Source of the DNA: UBA6918 sp040754425
GTDB taxonomy: Bacteria > Pseudomonadota > Gammaproteobacteria > Burkholderiales > Thiobacillaceae
NCBI GenBank assembly: GCA_040754425.1
Contig: JBFMCR010000019.1
Location: 1-64,000, forward strand
Direction of reading: 5' to 3'
DNA: 64,000 nt
Shown here: one piece after another, positions 35,117 to 44,106 of the stretch
How the letters are laid out: the number at the start of each line of letters is the position of its first letter
How positions within the stretch are numbered: position 1 is the stretch's first letter
The notes under the pieces: generated by a model
Told to the model about the DNA's origin: nothing
Seen by the model: only the letters and a program-made list of their open reading frames with translations
The model's database searches: none
Made by a program: the position numbers and the translations under genes

Positions 35117-37231
35117 TTAGGCGGTCAGCCGCCGGTAGATGTCGGCCACTTTCAGCGGCAGCTTGCGCACTTCGTCGATTTCCACCCAGTTGGCGTGGCC
35201 GTACATGTGCGGCAGGTATTCCTTGCCTTCGCGGTCGATGGTGATGCAGAAGGGGTGGATGCCGCTTCGGCGCGCTTCGAACAGGGCCTGGCGCGTATCC
35301 TCGATGCCGTATTGGCCGCGGTAGATGTCGAAATAATCGTCGGGCTTGCCGTCGGACAGGGTGATCAGAAGCTTGGTCCTGGCTTCGACCGCATTCAGGA
35401 GTTTGGACAGGTGGCGGATGGCCACGCCCATGCGCGTGTAGTCGCGCGGCTCTATGCCCGCGATGCGCGCCTTGACCTCGTCGTTGTAGGCTTGCCCGAA
35501 GGTCTTGATGCGGTAGATTTCGCAGCGCTTGCGCGTCTGGCCCGAGAAGCCGTAGATGGCGTAACGGTCGCCCAGGGTTTCCAGCGACTCGCACAGCATG
35601 ACGAGTGCTTCGCGTTCGGCGTCGTTGATCCAGCCGCGCGTGCTGCCGCTCATGTCGACCATGAACATCACCGCCATGTTGCGGTCGGCGCGGTGCAGGT
35701 GCATGAAGAGCTGGTCGCTCATTTCGCGCCCGTCCATGGAATCGGCCAGCGCCTCGACCAGGGCGTCGATGTCGACGTCGTCGCCCTGTACCTGTCGCTT
35801 CAAGAGCCTGCTCTCGTCGCGCATGGCTTCGAAGGTGCGGCGCAGATGCTTGACCAGGCCCCGGTGCCTGTCGATGACTTCGTCGACGTAGCCGGGTTCG
35901 CCCGGCTTCAGGTCGATTTCGCGCAGCACGCACCAGTTCTTGCGGTAGTGCTGGCGCGCGAAATCCCACTCGGGATAGAGGTGCGCGCCTTCCTCGTGAT
36001 AGGTGCCCTGCCACACCTCGTTGGGGTCCTTTTCCTTTTCCTCGTACATGGCCGGGTCGTATTCGCCGTCACCGGCCGCGGTCAGCAAATCTGGCGGGAT
36101 CTCGCCCCAGTCGAGCGACACCGAGGAGAGCAGCTGCTTCACGTCTTCGGGCGGCGCGATGGGCTGGTCGTCGAGTGTGAGTTCCCAGGCCTGGCCTTCC
36201 TGTCTGGCTTCGAACTGGGCGGGCTGATTTTCATCGGCGGGCTTGCCGCCGGTTTGCGGCGTAGATTGCTCGCGGTGCTCCTTGGCGAGCTGGGCGAGCT
36301 TTACGCGCAGCAGCATTTTTTCGCGCGCCATGCGTGCGCTGCGCACTTCCTCGATGGCCTGCGGATCGAGCGCGGCGTGGTAGACGCGCGGCGCCGGCGG
36401 TTCGAGTTCGTAGGCTACATCCAGCAGATCGAGCACGGTTTCGGGTTTGTCGGGGTCGGTGCCAAGTGCCTGCGCGAAGCCTTGCCAGCTTTGCGGCAGG
36501 GGTGCGTCGCCATGGCGCTGCGAGAGCTTTTGCATGTCGCGCCACAGCCCCGGCAGTTCCCTCGCCAGGCAGGCTTCCAGCCGCAGGTTGTCGAGCGACT
36601 GGAAGGCGGCGAGCGCGCGCGTCTTGTCGTCGAAGCGCTCGAACGCGGCCTCGTAATCGACGCGGCAGCTGCCGAAGCGGGTCTGCGCCCACATGAAGGC
36701 GACGCGCGCCTTGCACAGCAGGAAGTTGTCGGCCTCGGTCTCCATGCTGGCCGATACGTTGGGCAGGAAGATCTTCTCGCTGTCGGTGTAAATCTGCTCG
36801 CCCGGTTTCAGTTCCAGCCGTCGCCCGGAAAGCCCGCACAGAAAATTCGACAGCACGGTCCTCACTTCGTCGAAGAAGGCGCCGGCGGCATGCGCGTGTG
36901 CATGGGCGAGGAAGTCGTCGACCTTGTACAGCACTTCCAGCGCCGCGCGCAGCCCTTTGCTGTCGTAGGTGTCCATGGCGTGCAAGGCCCAGGCCTCGAT
37001 CACGCGGCGGTCGAGGCGGTCGAGCGCTTCCACCACGCGGCGGGTGAATTCGTAGCTGATCTGGATGTTGGTGCTGGCGATGCGCTCGACCCAGCCGAGG
37101 ATGAAGTCCTGGGTGTCGCGAGGAAGCGGCGCGAGGATGTCGACGAGGTGATCCACCTTGTGGAAGGTGAACTCGACGTCGAAGGCGGCTTCCAGCCTGA
37201 GCGCAAGCTCCTCGGGCGTGTAGGGGGTCAT
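35117..37231 (-). CDS. cbbO: CbbO/NorD-type VWA protein
   Basis: A protein of 704 residues with a C-terminal von Willebrand A domain (about 500-700). The MIDAS metal site is visible in FMVDMSGSTRGW (DxSxS), with the later LITLSDGKPDDY supplying the other ligand. The N-terminal part is helical, with an acidic linker (EEKEKDPNEVW). CbbO works with the AAA+ protein CbbQ to remove inhibitors from RuBisCO; the close relative NorD serves nitric-oxide reductase. CbbQ is two genes upstream on the same strand. No RuBisCO or nor structural genes are in the window, so CbbO versus NorD rests on the match of the pair to sulfur-oxidiser CbbQO. Confidence 0.8.
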   Translation of the reverse strand: MTPYTPEELALRLEAAFDVEFTFHKVDHLVDILAPLPRDTQDFILGWVERIASTNIQISYEFTRRVVEALDRLDRRVIEAWALHAMDTYDSKGLRAALEVLYKVDDFLAHAHAHAAGAFFDEVRTVLSNFLCGLSGRRLELKPGEQIYTDSEKIFLPNVSASMETEADNFLLCKARVAFMWAQTRFGSCRVDYEAAFERFDDKTRALAAFQSLDNLRLEACLARELPGLWRDMQKLSQRHGDAPLPQSWQGFAQALGTDPDKPETVLDLLDVAYELEPPAPRVYHAALDPQAIEEVRSARMAREKMLLRVKLAQLAKEHREQSTPQTGGKPADENQPAQFEARQEGQAWELTLDDQPIAPPEDVKQLLSSVSLDWGEIPPDLLTAAGDGEYDPAMYEEKEKDPNEVWQGTYHEEGAHLYPEWDFARQHYRKNWCVLREIDLKPGEPGYVDEVIDRHRGLVKHLRRTFEAMRDESRLLKRQVQGDDVDIDALVEALADSMDGREMSDQLFMHLHRADRNMAVMFMVDMSGSTRGWINDAEREALVMLCESLETLGDRYAIYGFSGQTRKRCEIYRIKTFGQAYNDEVKARIAGIEPRDYTRMGVAIRHLSKLLNAVEARTKLLITLSDGKPDDYFDIYRGQYGIEDTRQALFEARRSGIHPFCITIDREGKEYLPHMYGHANWVEIDEVRKLPLKVADIYRRLTA

Positions 37232-37293
37232 CTTTAAACGCTTGACTTCAAGCCACGGAGGACATGGGGATGGTCAGGGGCAAGATTCAAGTG

Positions 37294-37325
37294 GCAAGAG
37301 CGGCGCTGCGCGCCTTCAAGAAAAA
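37294..37325 (+). repeat. 32-base inverted repeat, left copy
   Basis: A 32-base segment beginning GCAAGAGCGGCGCTGCGC is repeated exactly in inverted orientation at 38636-38667. The two copies bracket the cbbQ gene and the small gene. The flanks of both copies also contain CAACTTG/CAAGTTG motifs, so the full unit may be longer. Confidence 0.75.
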
Positions 37326-37377
37326 CTTGAGTCTTGCAACTTGCAACTTGAATCGTGCCCATGCTTCCAATGCCGCT

Positions 37378-37623
37378 TCATTCCTCGTTGACGCGCTTCC
37401 AGTCGTTTTCGACGAGGCGCACTTCGTAGCGTACCCAGCGCAGGAACTCGCCTGTCGGCATGCTGCCGCTCTGGCGGCGCGAGGAGCCGGCCACACCCTT
37501 GAAGTTGACCACGTCCTCGCCCGAGTCGGGGTCGGGGCCGAGCGACATGACCATGCGCACGCCCCAGTTGCGGCCGTAGGCGCCGTTGCTGTAGTAGCGA
37601 CCTTGTTTCAGCTCGATTGCCAT
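37378..37623 (-). CDS. small conserved protein between cbbQ and cbbO
   Basis: A protein of 81 residues starting MAIELKQGRYYSNGAYGRNW. It is rich in aromatic and charged residues and has no membrane segment or signal peptide. I do not recognise a named family. The ATG overlaps the cbbQ stop codon (ATGA), which indicates translational coupling, and cbbO follows on the same strand about 150 bases later, after a repeat. It is probably an accessory part of the CbbQ-CbbO activase. Confidence 0.75.
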   Translation of the reverse strand: MAIELKQGRYYSNGAYGRNWGVRMVMSLGPDPDSGEDVVNFKGVAGSSRRQSGSMPTGEFLRWVRYEVRLVENDWKRVNEE

Positions 37624-38435
37624 CAAAACAGCGCCGCGATGAGTTCGTTCACCGCCGCGATCATGTCGTCGTCGTCGGTCAACGCCAGCGCCACCGCGCC
37701 CCGGCAGGCGGCGCGTGCTTCCACGCCCTGGGCGATGAGCTTGCCGGCGTGCACCAAAAGGCGCGTGGAAGCGCCTTCCTCTAGGCCGTTGCCCTTGAGA
37801 TTGCGCGTCATTTCCGCGAGCTTCAAGAGCTTGGCGGTGGCGGCTTCGTCGAGCCCGGTTTCGTGCCGGATGATCTTCGCTTCCAGTTCCGGCCTGGGAT
37901 AGTCGAATGAGAGTGCGACGAAGCGCTGGCGCGTGGACTGCTTGAGTTCCTTCAGCACGCTCTGGTAGCCGGGGTTGTAGGAAATGGCGAGGCAGAATTC
38001 CGGGGGGGCTTCCAAGAGCTGGCCGAGCTTTTCGATCGGCATCATGCGCCGGTCGTCGGCGAGCGGATGGATCACCACCATGGTGTCCTTGCGCGCTTCG
38101 ACGATTTCGTCGAGATAGCAGATGCCGCCGGCGCGCACCGCGCGGGTGAGCGGCCCGTCCACCCAGATGGTCTCGCCGCCTTTCACCAGATAGCGGCCGA
38201 CCAGATCGGAAGTGGTGAGGTCGTCATGGCAGGACACCGTGATCAGCGGGCGTTTGAGGCGCCACGCCATGTATTCCATGAAGCGCGTCTTGCCGCAGCC
38301 GGTGGGTCCTTTCAGCAGTACCGGCAGGCGGTTGGCATAGGCGGCCTCGAACAGCGCCACCTCGTTGCCGACTGGCTCGTAATAGGGTTCCCGGGTGATG
38401 AAATGCGATTCGGTGGGGGAGTGGGCGCTGTTCAT
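37623..38435 (-). CDS. cbbQ: CbbQ/NorQ-type MoxR AAA+ ATPase
   Basis: An AAA+ ATPase of 270 residues. Walker A is LKGPTGCGKTRFMEYMAW, Walker B GICYLDEIVEAR, sensor 1 LAISYNPGYQ, and the conserved SFDYPRPELEAKII and C-terminal CbbQ_C region follow. It forms a ring that, with CbbO bound to RuBisCO, removes inhibitory sugar phosphates. The start at 38435 is chosen over an upstream ATG because family alignment begins near NSAHSPTESHFITREPYYEP. It heads the cbbQ-small gene-cbbO unit. Confidence 0.85.
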   Translation of the reverse strand: MNSAHSPTESHFITREPYYEPVGNEVALFEAAYANRLPVLLKGPTGCGKTRFMEYMAWRLKRPLITVSCHDDLTTSDLVGRYLVKGGETIWVDGPLTRAVRAGGICYLDEIVEARKDTMVVIHPLADDRRMMPIEKLGQLLEAPPEFCLAISYNPGYQSVLKELKQSTRQRFVALSFDYPRPELEAKIIRHETGLDEAATAKLLKLAEMTRNLKGNGLEEGASTRLLVHAGKLIAQGVEARAACRGAVALALTDDDDMIAAVNELIAALF

Positions 38436-38528
38436 GAAGCGGGCAGGTCGATCGTCTGGCTGTTTGCCTGACAATTGTACAAGCCTGTCCGCATTCTTAT
38501 CCCATGCCGCGGGCAAGGTTGTTGCGGG

Positions 38529-38633
38529 GGTTCAGGATTCAGGGTTCAGGATTCAGGAATCAAAATTCAGGATTCAGGATTCAGGATTCAGGATTCAGGA
38601 TTCAGGATTCAGGATTCAGGATTCAGGATTCAA
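38529..38633. repeat. 10-base minisatellite (GGATTCAGGA/TTCAGGATTC units)
   Basis: About ten tandem copies of the unit ATTCAGG with a three-base GAT/GGT link run for 105 bases. The last seven units look identical, and the first few vary (GGTTCAGG, GAATCAAA). The right 32-base inverted repeat starts 3 bases after its end. A shorter relative is at 18037-18085. Confidence 0.9.
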
Positions 38634-38635
38634 GA

Positions 38636-38667
38636 TTTTTCTTGAAGGCGCGCAGCGCCGCTCTTGC
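38636..38667 (-). repeat. 32-base inverted repeat, right copy
   Basis: Exact reverse complement of 37294-37325. It follows the minisatellite directly and ends 19 bases before the stop of the DUF4124 gene. Confidence 0.75.
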
Positions 38668-38685
38668 AACTTGCGACTTCTTCGT

Positions 38686-39126
38686 TCAGAAACAGCCGAG
38701 GCGGTTCTTGTCGGCCTGCAGGGTTTTCAGTTCCTTGTCCCAGGCGGCGTTCTCGGTGCTGCGGCCGCTGCGGCGTGCTGCGTCCATTTCGTCCAGCACC
38801 TTGCCCATGGCGGCGTTGAGCCTGGCGCACTTGTCGCTGTTCGCCTGCGTCGGCTTGACGACCTGCAAAGCCACGGTTTCCTTGCCTTTGCCGTCCGCGG
38901 CTTTGCCGGCTTTCGCGCTTGCGGGCTTCGCGGGCTCGTTTTTGCGCGCGGATTTTTCCGGCACCGGCGGCGGTGGCGGCGGAGGAATGACCTTGGCCTG
39001 TTTCAGCCCCATCTTGGCGCAGACCGAGTTGGTATAGGTAATCTTGCCCGTGTCGTCCATGCACTTGTACAAATCGGCCTGGGCCGCGAGCGGAAAAATC
39101 AGCAAATAGGCAGCAAGCGGATGCAT
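38686..39126 (-). CDS. DUF4124 domain exported protein
   Basis: A protein of 146 residues. A short signal peptide (HPLAAYLLIFPLAAQA, about 1-17) precedes a DUF4124 domain that starts DLYKCMDDTGKITYTNSVCA. A proline-rich linker with seven Pro in a row (about 48-56) and a lysine/alanine-rich stretch follow, then a helical tail ending RLGCF. The start is supported by AGGAAGGG 7 bases upstream. It is probably periplasmic; function unknown. Confidence 0.8.
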   Translation of the reverse strand: MHPLAAYLLIFPLAAQADLYKCMDDTGKITYTNSVCAKMGLKQAKVIPPPPPPPVPEKSARKNEPAKPASAKAGKAADGKGKETVALQVVKPTQANSDKCARLNAAMGKVLDEMDAARRSGRSTENAAWDKELKTLQADKNRLGCF

Positions 39127-39282
39127 GATGTAACCCTTCCTGAACCCGGGCTTACTGCATCGGCCGGAACACGGGCAAACTTGAGCGCTGCGCCGACGCA
39201 CGGCGGGTTCGACTGCGGCGGGGAAAGGCGGGCGGGTTTGCGTTGGCGAGCGCTTACCCCCTAAATCTTGGGGCAGGCGCGG

Positions 39283-40215
39283 TCAGGAATCCGAGAACTT
39301 GTATTTGTCGTACTTTTCTTCTTCCGGGACGGGCTTGACGAATTCTTCCACCGGCAGCTTTGCGACGATCTTGTCGAGTTCGGCCTCGCGCTCCTTCTTG
39401 CGCGCCAGGCGGCGCTCCACGGCGTCCGGGCGCATGGCGATGGTCATTTCGTTGAACAGCACCTGGCGGATCAGGCGGAAGCCGAAATCCATCATTTCGA
39501 GGTCGTCCGACCACTTCGCCTGTTCTTCGGCGGGGATGTCGTAGACGTCCTGGAACGCGGGCGACATGACGAATTCGCGGAACTGATCGACGTCGTAGCT
39601 GGCCATGAAGAAGAGCTGCAGGCTGCGCTGCGAGGGGTTGCCCACGGTGGGGCCGGCGGATTTCTTCTTGAGGATGAGCTGGCGCCAGGCGCGGCCGTGC
39701 TCGTCGTATTCCTCCAGACCCTGCTCCTTGCGGTATTCGTCCACCGTCAGCTTGCGCGGCTCGAAATGGCCCTTGCAGTGCGATTCCTGCACCAGGGCGT
39801 ATTGCTGTCGGTCGGTGAACTCGTCGGCGCGGCGCAGCGACAAGAGCGCGACGGGGTAATACCTGCACGCGGTCGGTCGGTCTTCGTATACGCTGCAACC
39901 CTCGGGACGCATGAACCGGCAGGCGGTGCCGTTCTCGACCGGCATGAACTTGACGCCGGCGATGTCGTTGCGCGCGAACTCGAAGGGATAGGTGTATTTT
40001 TGCAGGAATTCGGTGGAGGTCAGCCCCAGCCGCTTTTTCAGGCGGATGATGTCGTAGGGCGTGAGCATGATGTCGATGTTGGAACAGCATGCGTTCCAGC
40101 ACTCGATGCCCTTGCGGCACTGGAACTGGATGACCTTGTCGCCCTCGAAGCTCGCCGGCAGCACCGGGCTTGGGGTGAAGGGGGATTCGGTAATGTCGAT
40201 TTTGTCGCTGCTCAT
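39283..40215 (-). CDS. YkgJ family cysteine-cluster protein
   Basis: A protein of 310 residues with the cysteine cluster of the YkgJ family: FQCRKGIECWNACCSNIDIM near the N-terminus, then ACRFMRPEGCSVYEDRPTACRYYP. These eight or so Cys are thought to bind zinc or an iron-sulfur cluster. The C-terminal third is charged and helical, ending in a lysine-rich tail. No signal peptide. Its role is unknown. It stands alone between the DUF4124 gene and the MSHA locus. Confidence 0.85.
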   Translation of the reverse strand: MSSDKIDITESPFTPSPVLPASFEGDKVIQFQCRKGIECWNACCSNIDIMLTPYDIIRLKKRLGLTSTEFLQKYTYPFEFARNDIAGVKFMPVENGTACRFMRPEGCSVYEDRPTACRYYPVALLSLRRADEFTDRQQYALVQESHCKGHFEPRKLTVDEYRKEQGLEEYDEHGRAWRQLILKKKSAGPTVGNPSQRSLQLFFMASYDVDQFREFVMSPAFQDVYDIPAEEQAKWSDDLEMMDFGFRLIRQVLFNEMTIAMRPDAVERRLARKKEREAELDKIVAKLPVEEFVKPVPEEEKYDKYKFSDS

Positions 40216-40315
40216 GATGCTTACCTGCCTGGGGTGTATCCGGGGGATTCTGCAAGCAGTACGGCCGAAGACTCGCTGAACTTGCTGGGCCGGTGATTTT
40301 ACTCCCTTTTGCCGA

Positions 40316-41377
40316 TCAGTTCGCGGATTGTCCCAGTTGTCTCAGCCTTTGTTCGACGAAGGCCTGCAATTCCGGGCTGAGGCTGCCGCTGGCGCGGGCG
40401 CGGCTGTATGCCTCGCGCGCCTCGCGGTAGTTCTTTTCGGCCTGCAGGGAAATGCCCAGGCCCATGAGCCACACGGCGTTGCCGGGCGAGAGGCGCAAGG
40501 CCTGCCGGTACTGCACGATGGCCTCGCGGTGGTAGCCCTCGCGCTGCAGCAGGGCAGCCATGAAACCATAGTATTGCGGACGGTTGGCCGCCGCATGCTG
40601 GGAGCGGTCCAGGGTGGTGATGGCAGCGGCGGTGTCGCCGCGTTCGAGCTGCAGGCGCGCCAGGGTCATGGCCAGGTCGGGCTGTGCGAGGTCCAGGTCC
40701 AAAGCTTCCTGCAGTTTGCGTTCGGCATCGCCGAAGCGCTTCGATTCCAGCAGCAGCGCAATGAGGGTTTGTGTCGCGGCGGCATGGCGCGGGTCGATGC
40801 GCAGCGCCTGTTCCAGGCCATTGATGGCTTCTGGCGTGCGGCCTTGCTGCGCGAGTGACACGGCCTTGCGGTATTCGGCCTCTGCGCGCTGCTGCGGCGT
40901 GGGTTCCCTGACCTGTTTGCTGACGACGGCAGCCGGGTGCCTGGCGCCGGCACGACGAGGCTGAGCTGGGGCCGGTTTGGGGGCGGGCGGTTTCGGGGCA
41001 GGCGCGGCGGCAGGTGCGGCCGGCGCTTTGACCGCGGGCGCAGCGGGCAGACTGGCCTCGGGGGGCGGCGAGGGCGCGTCCTCTGCGGGTTCGGGCGGCG
41101 GGACGCGGGTTGCCGGGGCGGGCGGCGGGGCTTTCGCAACCGCCGCAGGCTCGATCGGAACGGGGGGCTGGACGGCGGTCGTCCCCCGTTGGGGCGAATA
41201 CCTGTCCCAAAACAGCCAGCCGAGCGCGCCGGCAATGGCCAGCAGCAGCGCGAGCAGGGCCCAGACCGGCTTCATGCTGTGTTGCCTGGGCACCGCGCGC
41301 ACCGACGACAGCGGGTTCACGTCCGCGCCGGACTGTCGCTTGTCCAGGTCCTGCAGCATTTGATTGATCAGGCTCAT
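40316..41377 (-). CDS. mshN: MSHA biogenesis protein MshN, TPR type
   Basis: A protein of 353 residues starting MSLINQMLQDLDKRQSGAD, the MshN/GspB-like N-terminus. One membrane helix (about 33-53, ALLALLLAIAGALGWLFW) is followed by a long proline/alanine-rich periplasmic linker and four to five TPR units (from about residue 175, AEYRKAVSLAQQGRTPEAIN). It probably joins the inner-membrane platform to the secretin MshL. Its start overlaps the end of mshM by 4 bases. It is the last gene of mshI-I2-J-K-L-M-N. Confidence 0.85.
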   Translation of the reverse strand: MSLINQMLQDLDKRQSGADVNPLSSVRAVPRQHSMKPVWALLALLLAIAGALGWLFWDRYSPQRGTTAVQPPVPIEPAAVAKAPPPAPATRVPPPEPAEDAPSPPPEASLPAAPAVKAPAAPAAAPAPKPPAPKPAPAQPRRAGARHPAAVVSKQVREPTPQQRAEAEYRKAVSLAQQGRTPEAINGLEQALRIDPRHAAATQTLIALLLESKRFGDAERKLQEALDLDLAQPDLAMTLARLQLERGDTAAAITTLDRSQHAAANRPQYYGFMAALLQREGYHREAIVQYRQALRLSPGNAVWLMGLGISLQAEKNYREAREAYSRARASGSLSPELQAFVEQRLRQLGQSAN

Positions 41378-42294
41378 TGCATGCTTCTCCACCACCAGAA
41401 TACCGCGCCGGCGAAAACGGCACCCAGGGCGAGCGCCCAGAGCCACCCGCGCAGGCGAGGGTGCCTTGCGGTTTCCGTGTCCTTTGCGGCTGTGCGAACA
41501 TGCCTGGCGCTGATCTGGCGCACGCCTTCGCCGTAGGCAAGCATCAGGGACTTGTGCGCAATGATGTTCACCAGTCTGGGAATGCCGCCGCTCGCATCAT
41601 ACAGCTGTCTGATGGCCGCGCGGGTGAACAACTCGCCGCCCGTGTATCTTGCCACGCCGAGGCGGTGCGCGACATAGTGCTCGATGTCCTCGCGCTTCAT
41701 CGGCGTCAGGCGATGGTGGAACACGATGCGCTGGTTCAGCTGGCGCGAGGCCGCCTGATTCAGCTTGACGTCGAGCTCGGGCTGGCCGAACAGCACGATC
41801 TGCAGGAGCTTGCGCTTGCCGGTTTCCAGGTTGCTCAACAGGCGGATCGCGTCCAGGGTTTCGACCGGCAGGGCCTGGGCTTCGTCCAGGCACAGCACCA
41901 CGCGCTTGCCGGCGCGCGCGAAGTTGAGCAGCGCCAGCGTCAGCGCCTTGGTCAGCTGGTACTGGTTGGCGTCCTTGTCCAGCCGTATGCCGATCTCCTC
42001 GGCCACGGCCAGCAGCAGGGTATGCGGTTCGAGGTAGGGGTTGGGAATGTAGGCGGTGACGAAGCTGCCCTGTCCGCGGCTGGCGTCGGGATTGATGCTG
42101 GCAAGGAACTGGCGGCACAGCAGGGTCTTGCCGGTGCCGACCTCGCCGGTGATCTTGATGAAGCCCTCGCCGTTCCTGACGGCCACCAGCAGGGTGTTGA
42201 GCGCTTCCTGGTGGATGGCGTCGGCGAAAAAGAAGCTGGTGTCCGGGGTCAGGTTGAACGGCAGTTCGCGCAGGCCGAAATGCGCTAGATACAT
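41374..42294 (-). CDS. mshM: MSHA biogenesis ATPase MshM (ExeA/GspA-like)
   Basis: A protein of 306 residues. An AAA+ domain with Walker A ITGEVGTGKTLLCRQF and Walker B VVLCLDEAQALP precedes a C-terminal membrane helix (GWLWALALGAVFAGAVFWWW). It starts MYLAHFGLRELPFNLTPD, the ExeA-family opening. ExeA relatives help assemble the secretin in the outer membrane using ATP and peptidoglycan contact. It overlaps mshN and follows mshL by 22 bases. Confidence 0.9.
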   Translation of the reverse strand: MYLAHFGLRELPFNLTPDTSFFFADAIHQEALNTLLVAVRNGEGFIKITGEVGTGKTLLCRQFLASINPDASRGQGSFVTAYIPNPYLEPHTLLLAVAEEIGIRLDKDANQYQLTKALTLALLNFARAGKRVVLCLDEAQALPVETLDAIRLLSNLETGKRKLLQIVLFGQPELDVKLNQAASRQLNQRIVFHHRLTPMKREDIEHYVAHRLGVARYTGGELFTRAAIRQLYDASGGIPRLVNIIAHKSLMLAYGEGVRQISARHVRTAAKDTETARHPRLRGWLWALALGAVFAGAVFWWWRSMQ

Positions 42295-42316
42295 GGCTGC
42301 ACCTTCGTTACGGCCA

Positions 42317-44077
42317 TCATCTGACCACTGGGTTCCCGCCGTCGTTGCGCTGCATGCCCTGGATGCGGTCGCGGGTTTGCAGGATGTCCTGGCTCCAGTC
42401 GCCGCCGCGCACGATGGTGGGCTTGAGCAGGATGACCAGTTCCTTTTTCAGCGTGGAGCGGCTGGTCTGCTTGAACAGGTTGCCGAGCAGCGGCACTTCG
42501 CCCGCCACCGGCACCTGCGACTTGTCGTTCACCGAAACCGATTTCATGAGCCCGCCGATGGCCACGACCTGGCCGTCGCGCGCACGCACGATGCTGTCGG
42601 TCTCGCTTACCGTGCTGGAGGCAAGCGGCAGTCTCAGCGTGCCGACGTCGCCGAGGTCGATTTCGCTGGTCTTGGACTTGACGTCGCTGATCGAGGGATG
42701 GATGTGCAGGGTGATGTTGTCGTCGCTGTCGATTTGCGGCGTCACGTCCAGCACGATGCCGGAGAAGAAGGGCTGCAGCGTCACGTTGGGCGTGGTGGTG
42801 GTGGCGGTGCCCGTGGTGGTGGTGCTGCTGACGTTGGTGACGAAGAAATCGTCGGTGCCGACCTTGAGCACGGCCTTCTGGTTGTTGAGCGTGGCGATGC
42901 GCGGGCTGGACAGCACCTGCACGTCGCCCTGGGTTTCCAGGAACTGCATCAGTGCGGCGAAGTTGCTAGCCTGGAAGGCCAGGCTGAAGAGGCCGCCGGC
43001 CGCGGTGCCGGCCGCGCCGGCGATGTTGCCGCCCAGGGTGTCGCCCAGGGTCGAGGGATAGATGTTGCCGCTGCCGTCGATGGTGGAGAGGATGGCGCCT
43101 TTTTCGGTCAGGGCGATGTTTTCGGTGTTGGCGCCCACCGAGAAGCGATGGTTCTGGCCGTTTTTGGAGAGAATGGCCCAGTTGATGCCGGACTGGAAAC
43201 CGTCGTTCAGGGTGACTTCGATGATCTTGGCTTCCAGGATGACCTGGCGGTCCACCGACAGCTGTGTGGCCTTGAGGTAGTTTTCCACCGCGCGCAGTTC
43301 GTTGGGGTAGGCGCGCACCACGATCACGCCGGACTGCGGGCTGATGACTACGCTGCGGCCTTCCTCGGCGCCGACGATGGTGCGCACCGCCGTGGCCAGT
43401 TCGTTCCAGAAATCGACTTCGGATGAGGTCGATATGCGTGTGCTCTGGATGGCGCGCGACTGGGCGCCGCCCTGGGTGGTAGTGGGCGCGATGCCGCCGC
43501 CGCTCTGCTGGCCGATGGGCGAGTCGCTTACCGACCCGGATACCACGCGCACATCGGAAGTGCCTTTGCGCACGGCGGAGAGGTAGTTCACCTGGAACAC
43601 GCGGGACTGCAGGGTCAGCGGCTCGATGTAGATGCGCGTGCCGTCGAGCTTGTAGTTGTAGCCATACAGCTGGCGGATGGATTCGAGCGCATCGAGTACG
43701 GTGACGTCCTTGAGGTTGAGCGAAATGTTGCCGCGGACGTCGGGGTGCACCAGCATGCTGTAGCGCGTGCCGGCCACGAGGCTCAGGAATACCTGGCTGG
43801 CCGGCGCATTGTTGATCGAGAGGTCGAAACGCTCTTCCAGCGCTTTTGTAGCCTTGGGCATTTCGAACCTGAGCGGCGGCAGCAGCGCGGCATCGACAGC
43901 CGCGGGCTGTTCGTATTTTGTCGCGCTCTCGGCCGCCTTGGCGAGTTCGGCATTGATCCGGTCGCGGGTGGCGGAATCCTTTTTGGTGTCCATTTCCGCG
44001 CAGCCGGCCAGCGCAAGCGCGGCCAGGCCGAAGATGGCCGGGAGGCGCAGGTAACTGAATCGTGTTCGTTCGGGCAT
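42317..44077 (-). CDS. mshL: MSHA pilus secretin MshL
   Basis: A protein of 586 residues that forms the outer-membrane secretin channel for the pilus. A lipoprotein-type signal peptide ends LALAGCAEMD, so it is lipid-anchored. Secretin N domains (VFLSLVAGTRYSMLVHPDVR, then VIVVRAYPNELRAVENYLK) precede the conserved secretin core with SPRIATLNNQKAVLKVG and VPLLGNLFKQTSRSTLKKELVILL. Low-complexity Thr (TTTTGTATTTTPNV) lies in a loop. The family match to MshL is clear from position in the msh cluster and domain order. Confidence 0.93.
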   Translation of the reverse strand: MPERTRFSYLRLPAIFGLAALALAGCAEMDTKKDSATRDRINAELAKAAESATKYEQPAAVDAALLPPLRFEMPKATKALEERFDLSINNAPASQVFLSLVAGTRYSMLVHPDVRGNISLNLKDVTVLDALESIRQLYGYNYKLDGTRIYIEPLTLQSRVFQVNYLSAVRKGTSDVRVVSGSVSDSPIGQQSGGGIAPTTTQGGAQSRAIQSTRISTSSEVDFWNELATAVRTIVGAEEGRSVVISPQSGVIVVRAYPNELRAVENYLKATQLSVDRQVILEAKIIEVTLNDGFQSGINWAILSKNGQNHRFSVGANTENIALTEKGAILSTIDGSGNIYPSTLGDTLGGNIAGAAGTAAGGLFSLAFQASNFAALMQFLETQGDVQVLSSPRIATLNNQKAVLKVGTDDFFVTNVSSTTTTGTATTTTPNVTLQPFFSGIVLDVTPQIDSDDNITLHIHPSISDVKSKTSEIDLGDVGTLRLPLASSTVSETDSIVRARDGQVVAIGGLMKSVSVNDKSQVPVAGEVPLLGNLFKQTSRSTLKKELVILLKPTIVRGGDWSQDILQTRDRIQGMQRNDGGNPVVR

Positions 44078-44106
44078 GTCTCTCGTTTCCTTTTTCGCGG
44101 CCGCGC

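Noticed and set aside
35117..38435. norD/norQ of nitric oxide reductase
   Set aside because: The pair belongs to the same superfamily, but no norB or norC lies nearby and the sulfur-oxidiser setting favours CbbQ/CbbO. The choice stays tentative.
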